Assembly (NCBI GenBank): GCA_037176845.1
Contig: JAYKXP010000212.1
Span: forward strand, 1-62,815
Direction of reading: 5' to 3'
Length of the DNA stretch: 62,815 bases
DNA from: Paramarasmius palmivorus
Lineage: Eukaryota; Basidiomycota; Agaricomycetes; Agaricales; Marasmiaceae
The notes under the pieces are model-generated. The model made no database searches and was not told where the DNA came from. It saw only the letters and a list, made by a program, of their open reading frames with translations. The first letter of the stretch is position 1. Every line of letters begins with the position of its first letter. Position numbers and translations under genes: made by a program. Below are positions 57,417 to 62,815 of the stretch, one piece after another.

Positions 57417-58142
57417 ATGGCTGAAAAGGGATCTACCCGGGCAAGAACGAATTTCACGAATAACGACAAACAAATCGAGCGACACAAGGAGAAGTATTGT
57501 GCTGCTTGGAAGGCGCTATTCGCTTTGGTCGGTGAGCAGAACGTCAATGCAAGGCAGCTTCGTGACAAGGATGTGACGACGCTTGATGAGGTCGACACGC
57601 GAGCGTACAGGAATGCCCGTAAGGTTTTGGGGGCGAAGAGACGAGTAGATGAAGATGAGGATCCGCCCCTCATCCGGCCGGGGGAGTCGAAGAAGAGCAC
57701 GTCTTGGATTTGGAAGTCCATCAACCCTGAAGACGAGCCTGAGGCATTGACTGAGGCAGTGAGGTTAGAGTGGGTGAAGACGTGGGCCAGGAAACGGCGC
57801 TGGGGCGAAGAGCTGGATCTTCTGCATGAGGAGATTGGCAGAACGTGCGCTGCCTTACGCTATGATGCTTCGCAATGGAGAGCGCTGGCAAGAAAGGATG
57901 CAGCATTAGCCGGTGCAGAGGGACGAACAGCATTTGCTTTACGCCAAGCGTCTATCCGGGATCGATTGGCCGACAAGTTCAAGGTTCTTTGGGACTCTCC
58001 AGACCCTAAACCGAAGCCAAAGGGACCTTGTGAAGCGGGAGGTGACGAAGTAGATGGAAGTGACGATGATGGCGGTGATGACGACGACGGCGAGCTATTT
58101 CCAGAGGAGGATGAGGAGGCCGGTACTGATGAGGATATATAG
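57417..58142 (+). CDS. Free-standing KDZ-tail paralogue, 241 aa
   Basis: A single open frame from ATG 57,417. It lacks any transposase core but its middle (STSWIWKSINPEDEPEALTE, RLEWVKTWARKRRWGEE) matches the end of the KDZ transposase just upstream (SNSWIWWAGGSLNLDDGADE, RSEWCKSRSRQLRAREE), followed by a similar helix and a long acidic C-terminus (DDGGDDDDGELFPEEDEE). It therefore looks like a duplicated, independent copy of the helical C-terminal module, 378 bp downstream on the same strand. It could act as a partner or a competitor of the transposase; this is inference. It could also be the tail of a second, deleted KDZ gene, but it has its own ATG in a good context. Confidence 0.7.
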   Translation: MAEKGSTRARTNFTNNDKQIERHKEKYCAAWKALFALVGEQNVNARQLRDKDVTTLDEVDTRAYRNARKVLGAKRRVDEDEDPPLIRPGESKKSTSWIWKSINPEDEPEALTEAVRLEWVKTWARKRRWGEELDLLHEEIGRTCAALRYDASQWRALARKDAALAGAEGRTAFALRQASIRDRLADKFKVLWDSPDPKPKPKGPCEAGGDEVDGSDDDGGDDDDGELFPEEDEEAGTDEDI

Positions 58143-58780
58143 ACGAGAATGCCCTGTACTTTGCAATGTCTGCCTCCATTTGATGTCGTCTGATCGTTTT
58201 CTGCTATGTATATTTTATTTTTGGATTTTATTTGCTACGTGCCAAAATAAATAATGTTTTAAATGGATATCTGGCCTTGCCGAGGCTTAGCAGAGCTTAA
58301 CGAGCTGAATTAGGATATTTCCTATAGCCCTGATATTGATCCCTTAACTTTGCAATGTCACGTGGGGGAACTAGGCCTCAACTTTGCAATGTCGGGGCCA
58401 TACCGGGTGAACTTCGACGAATAGAAGTGATTTTACCCCTCTTGAGACCAAGCTTGAGTAGATATCTCTAAGCGCGGCAACTCTGATCACGCCAAACCAC
58501 ACTTGCACAACTACGCCACAGTAGAGTGCTTTTGTACACTGAGAGCAGTCATAGTATTAGGTGATTTCACCGAAACTAAGTGGTATTATCTGGAGCCCAC
58601 CGCAAGGGGTGGTTCTAGAGTATTTACTTGACTCAATCGAGAGGAATTATCCTTCTACAAGCCTTAGCTTGAAGAATTTACATCTATCCATCTTTTATAA
58701 GTGGACCTTGACGAGGTACACTACCCAATTTACTGATAAGAAGCGAGTCAAAGCAGTTTCTTGTCAACCCACGGCTAGTG
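58143..58780. other. Spacer before gag-protease, right copy
   Basis: No gene is seen. It contains the duplicated word CTTTGCAATGTC (near 58,340 and 58,380). I looked for an LTR end and a primer-binding site and did not find a convincing one; TGGAGCCCACCGC at 58,591 is reminiscent of the TGTGGAGCCCCAC words of the solo LTR. Confidence 0.5.
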
Positions 58781-61700
58781 AATCAAAATTAGTCGCGGTA
58801 AAAAGCGTCAAGTAGACGAAGCGTTTCAAGTACCAGGTGCTTTTCCCACTGCATCGCCTGAAGCGAGTGAATCTACTACTACATGCACTCAGTCGAGGTT
58901 ACTTACCCGACGACAATCAAAAGCTACAGGTTCTCAACCTATTAGCACCAATCATTTTGATAGGAAAGGTTTTCCGATCCTAGACTCGTCACCTTCCGCG
59001 TCGTCAAGTAGACTTGGAAGTAGACAAAGCGCATATACACCCGGATTTTTGTTTGGAAGAGCGTTACGTTTCAGAGATCCCTCTCCGGAACCATTAGTTA
59101 CTAGACCTACCAGTCCAAGAACTAGTGTTGAACCTATCTTACCTGCGAATTCCACCTCTACTCCAGATCCTTTGGAGTTAGATCACTTATCTGACGGACG
59201 TACTACGCCGACAGAACCCAAAGAGCGAGAATTATCTCCACTCACTGATATTGAATCAGAACACAAACCTATATTACCCCCAATAAATACCAACGATATG
59301 GTACAACCAGTGTTTACACTTAGAGAGTCCTGGCAGACGCTATCAGAGGAAGCGGCTAGTCAAATCCGTAACAACCAGACTGTTAAGATATTCAAGGACG
59401 TGAAAGAATTCGATGATTCGGATCCTGGCATGTTGTTGGACTGGTTGGAAGACCTTGAAACTGCGTTCAGAGCAGCTAATGTCACGGAAGAGACGGTGAA
59501 GATTTATCTGGCAGTGTATAAATGCAAGAGGGACTATCGAAGGCAGATAGCACATAGACCTGAGGTGTTGGGACACTCCTATAAAAGGTTTGTCGAGATG
59601 ATGTACGAAGATTTTCCGGAAGCTGCAAACATGGACGAAGGCTCCATGAGCAAGCTAAAGAAGGTCGTACAGAAATATAGACAATTACTTGATTGGGATG
59701 TAGAGAAATTGAAGGCCTATCATAGAGCGTTCAAGTACGAAATAGACAAGCTCATGAAAGAGCCTGCTGTCTTGAACAATCATAATGCTGTACAATGGTA
59801 CTTGAGTGGCTTGAGTGACTATTGGCGAGAGCAAATTAACCAAGTAATGGGTGAAATCACCCGTGAAGAGGCAAAGAAAAATAGAGGCAAGCCTAGAAGA
59901 GAGCAACGCCGCTTTGACGATCCTTGGGATTTGAAAGTTGTAATGCAAGAGATGGAAGTCTTGATGGCAGCGGGTGATGGAAGCGTGTACATGAAAATGA
60001 ACGAGCTTTCATTGGCTGATCCAGTACTAAAAGACATGTACAAGAGTAAACCATCGGCTTCACAAGTAAAATCACCTGGATTTCCTCATACGGTTAGTCC
60101 GTCTACCAAAAAGAAGTCAAACGAAGCTGAGATCAAGGAAGAGCCAGCGACTGTTGAGTTGTATGACCGACGTCGTGAGGAAGAAGAGTTGCATCAGATG
60201 GGAGTTGCTGCGTCAGTAGATGCGCATACAGCTAAGTTGCGTGCACAGGATCAAGAGATCCAGTCGTTGCGTACTGGTATGGATTCGATCAAGACCTTGA
60301 GTGGAGAAGTGATTTCACTTAAGAAAACCTTGGATGACCTACCTACGAGGCTAGCATCAGCGTTACAGACCAATACTAGGTCTAGCAACCCACCAATGGG
60401 TAATCGTACTTCAAACAACGGCTTTAATACCAGAAGCAATGATGGTAGCGCTTGTTTCTTCTGCAAAGACCCTTCGCATAGAGTAAGGGACTGTCCACAC
60501 CAAAAACGTTTAATGGACAAAGGTTTAATCGCGTGGAACCAGTCTGCTCAAACCATGATGATGAAAGATGGTAGCAGATTCCCCGAACCTGACCCAATCA
60601 GACATTACAAAGACTCTGTAAATGAATACATTAAAGCTAAAGGCTGGGATAGGAATGCCGATAGTTTTATGTTCCAGAGCGATGATGATCCTATGGAGGA
60701 ATACTATCGAGAGCTTAGTGGCAGCAATGCTAGGAGTTTTACTAGTGAATTGGACTTAAAGTCGTTTGCTAATCTGGTGATAGATCAATATGTCACTAGA
60801 TCTGCAGATGAGTCAAAAAAACTAGAAAGCCCAGTGATGGGGCTCGTCAATCAGACCAGATCGACAAATGCAAAGGCCCCTGAGGGTAACAAACCTAAAA
60901 GGTCCATGCCACAGATAGAACTACCGACGTTGAGTAGAGCCGAGAAAGCTAGATATAAAGATCCTACTATAGAGGGTGAAAACACCCATAAAAATCAAAG
61001 CCAAAAGAATAAAAATGACAAGAGAACCCAGTACAACTGGCAAGAGTAGAGAAAACGGCTAATAAAACCGTTCGCTTCGATGAACTAGAGCATGACAGAC
61101 CATTTGATGATGTGGAACCATTAGACCGTCCACCTATCCCTAAGGAACATGTAGTGGAGAAGGGGATGGCACATCGTCAGGATCAAGTGGCAGAGTCGGC
61201 AAAACCCGAAGTTAAGCGTGGCGCAGTAATAAAATCCATTGGCCAAAGTAAAATCACTTCAAAAAGCGAGGAGACCAATATTCCGAGCTTGGAAGCGGCT
61301 GTATTGGAAAGATACCTATCTACTGGAGCTACTATACCTTTGGGGGAGCTGTTAACACTAGCTCCATCAGTCCGTAAATTGTTGGCTCGTAAATGCAGGT
61401 TCAGGAACGTAAATAAAAAGCCTATCTCGTCGTTCTATGCAGAGTTACCCCAGACCCAAGTGTTTACTATGACAACTGAAGTACTGCAAGATCTTGATAG
61501 CAGTGACTTCGTGGTGAATGCATCAGAATTGTGCTCTCCAGATGAGACTTTCGAGACGTTCTTTGATATCCTTGAGATGGAAACAGATGGAATGCCTGCT
61601 GGGGACCATAGTACATCGGGTACATCATCGAATCCTACCTCAATGAGACGGGGGGGGGGGGGGGGGGGGGGGGGTGGGGTTAAAAGAACCTCACACGATC

Positions 61701-62133
61701 TCGGAAGGGAAAAGATCATCTTGGTAGCTGCACCGTCCGAGATCTTAGATGCATATTCCCAAGGTTAAATGGCCATCCAGATCCGATTGAAGGTTTTATA
61801 TTGGATATGGGGTCTATGATCTTGTGCATCGACAAGAGACAAGCTGTTGGAAGAGGGATCGAATGGGATCCGTCTACTGTATTGCAATGCAAAGTGCGAA
61901 TGGCAGTCTAAATCGAACCCTTGGACTAGCTAGGAATGTACTCATGGAAATTGGTGATCTACAATTCCGTGCGCAGTTGCATGTAGTAGAAAAGGCACCT
62001 TATCAACTACTGATTGGAAGACCCTTTGAGTCTTTAACGTGTATGGAACTAAAGGAGCTAGGGATGGAAGCTTGGAGCTTACCTTAACCTGCCCTAACAC
62101 GGTGAATGGGTTCAATTGTGTAAGGCCGTCTAG
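58781..62133 (+). pseudogene. Gag-protease polyprotein, right copy
   Basis: This is the better copy of Gag. One frame is open from about 58,781 to 61,049 and covers a Ser/Pro-rich N-terminus, a helical capsid-like region (LLDWLEDLETAFRAANVTEE, WYLSGLSDYWREQINQVM), a coiled region and the CCHC knuckle near 60,450. No ATG occurs before about 59,298, so the start is not clear. One extra C near 61,028 and one extra A near 61,053 shift the frame; the protease part continues at 61,112 and is then disrupted by a 25-G run. The equivalent region of the left copy is open, so the breaks are probably errors. There is no reverse transcriptase after the protease. Confidence 0.8.
61650..61674 (+). other. 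Run of 25 G with adjoining foreign bases
   Basis: The left copy reads AATGAGACCGACTCGGAAGG at this point. The right copy has AATGAGAC followed by 25 G, then TGGGGTTAAAAGAACCTCAC before the homologous sequence resumes. This looks like a consensus artefact near a contig end. Confidence 0.8.
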
Positions 62134-62815
62134 AGACAAAACAAAATCACAATCAACCTCGTTTGTGCTCGGAGGGATGGTCGGCGTTGGCAAAGGTTCC
62201 GCACGGTAGTAAGATCAAGAAACGATGTATTATCGCTATAGACCACTCTTGTACTCGGATCTGACCAACGAACAACACAGGTGGCGTGGTATAGAGGAAA
62301 GGTATAAGGCTGTATTTCGTTTCCAACGAATCAAGAATCAATATGCAAACAGGATAGTGCTCCCAAGTGCAGCTAGCCTCTTCACTATCCAACTGGATTG
62401 ATCCAAACAAGTTTCAACAATGACAATATTATGGCAAGGGAGGCCCTCAGTCATCTAGTGCCCAAACAATAAGTAAGGTGGCCTTGTCCACAATACTTCC
62501 AGTTACAATAGATAAGGAGTGCCCTCTGTCCTCTATATCTCAAACTTAGGTAGGAGGCCCTCTGTCCTCAGTAACTCAACTTAGGTGGGAGTCCTAGTAC
62601 TCCAAACCTCGGTGGTCAATGTCAATCCCGTCTAGACGCAACTCAGTACGTTCTATTCATGAAGACTACTGTAAGTCTTTCACAGCTATACAGAGTAGCA
62701 ATATCACTGACTCTGTGTCAGGGTGGTTTTTGGGGTATATTCTTAAAATTTTTCATCTGATGTCCAAGTTCAAAGTCGTTTGATTGATCTGTGCTATCTG
62801 ACAGTGGGGGGATCT

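Larger units (their letters stand above)
54896..62815. repeat. Right copy of the 7.9-kb direct repeat
   Basis: This copy matches 1-7,890 in the same orientation. It is clean from 54,896 to about 61,025 and then becomes error-rich up to the window end, the reverse of the pattern in the left copy. Between 62,134 and 62,815 it holds only the non-coding sequence seen at 7,228-7,890, including the GGAGGCCCTCTGTCCTC-type repeats. Confidence 0.95.

Noticed and set aside
58561..58640. Primer-binding site of the gag-protease element at TGGAGCCCACCGC
   Set aside because: Its complement does not look like the 3' end of a tRNA, and no LTR end precedes it.
61650..61674. G-quadruplex or telomere-like element
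   Set aside because: It is a pure G run replacing coding bases in one of two otherwise identical copies; an artefact is far more likely.

Overview
The window is fungal nuclear DNA, almost certainly from a mushroom-forming basidiomycete (Agaricomycetes). The evidence is the many 50-55 nt GT-AG introns, KDZ (Kyakuja-Dileera-Zisupton) transposases with CxC cysteine clusters, a TET/JBP-type dioxygenase gene placed directly beside a KDZ gene, a basidiomycete-style gag-protease retroelement, and lineage-specific hypothetical proteins. I see no rRNA gene, canonical tRNA gene or CRISPR array. The locus is a nest of mobile elements.

Layout. (1) 1-7,890: an error-rich second copy of the sequence at the right end: an LTR tail, a KDZ C-terminal fragment, a KDZ-tail paralogue and gag-protease. 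(2) 7,230-9,930: CTAG-rich LTR-like DNA and unresolved minus-strand frames. (3) 9,934-19,813: a 206-aa hypothetical gene, a 10-exon CxC2-type KDZ transposase gene that is tru­ncated at its 3' end beside a tRNA-derived SINE-like sequence, an 874-aa minus-strand hypothetical gene, a duplicated fragment of that gene's 5' end, and a small RNase H1 N-terminal-like gene. (4) 20,046-46,080: a 26-kb composite element with 1.4-kb terminal inverted repeats, long arrays of CAGCG...CGCTG motifs with a 38-bp period just inside both ends, and about ten genes. These include an apparently intact 957-aa KDZ transposase of a second architecture, three F-box-like/LRR-like paralogues placed just inside the arrays, and six further genes I could splice but mostly not name. 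(5) 46,351-48,829: a broken small gene and a second RNase H1 N-terminal-like gene. (6) 49,460-57,039: a TET/JBP-type 2-oxoglutarate/Fe(II) dioxygenase gene followed after 54 bp by a CxC2 KDZ transposase gene, which is split by a 1.8-kb solo LTR with TGTGAGG...CCTCACA ends. (7) 57,417-62,815: a free-standing KDZ-tail paralogue and the better copy of the gag-protease element.

How the parts may work together (inference). The central element looks like a giant KDZ transposon. Its transposase would act on the ends; the long inverted repeats and the subterminal arrays would be its recognition architecture; and the other genes, several with Cys clusters, basic stretches, coiled coils or acidic tails, are cargo or accessory DNA-binding/regulatory proteins. 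The TET/JBP-KDZ pair outside it is a second system, of the kind already known to link 5-methylcytosine oxidation genes with KDZ transposons in basidiomycetes. Three genes carry a single in-frame TGA, and a paralogue shows CGA at the aligned position in one of them; this suggests CpG deamination in methylated repeats.

Caution. The first 7.9 kb and the last 7.9 kb are the same sequence in the same orientation. Each copy becomes error-rich towards its own outer end. The window therefore looks like a whole contig whose ends overlap (a circle, a tandem repeat, or a contig ending twice in one recent duplication). Frameshifts in 1-5,300 and 61,030-62,815 are more likely consensus errors than biology.
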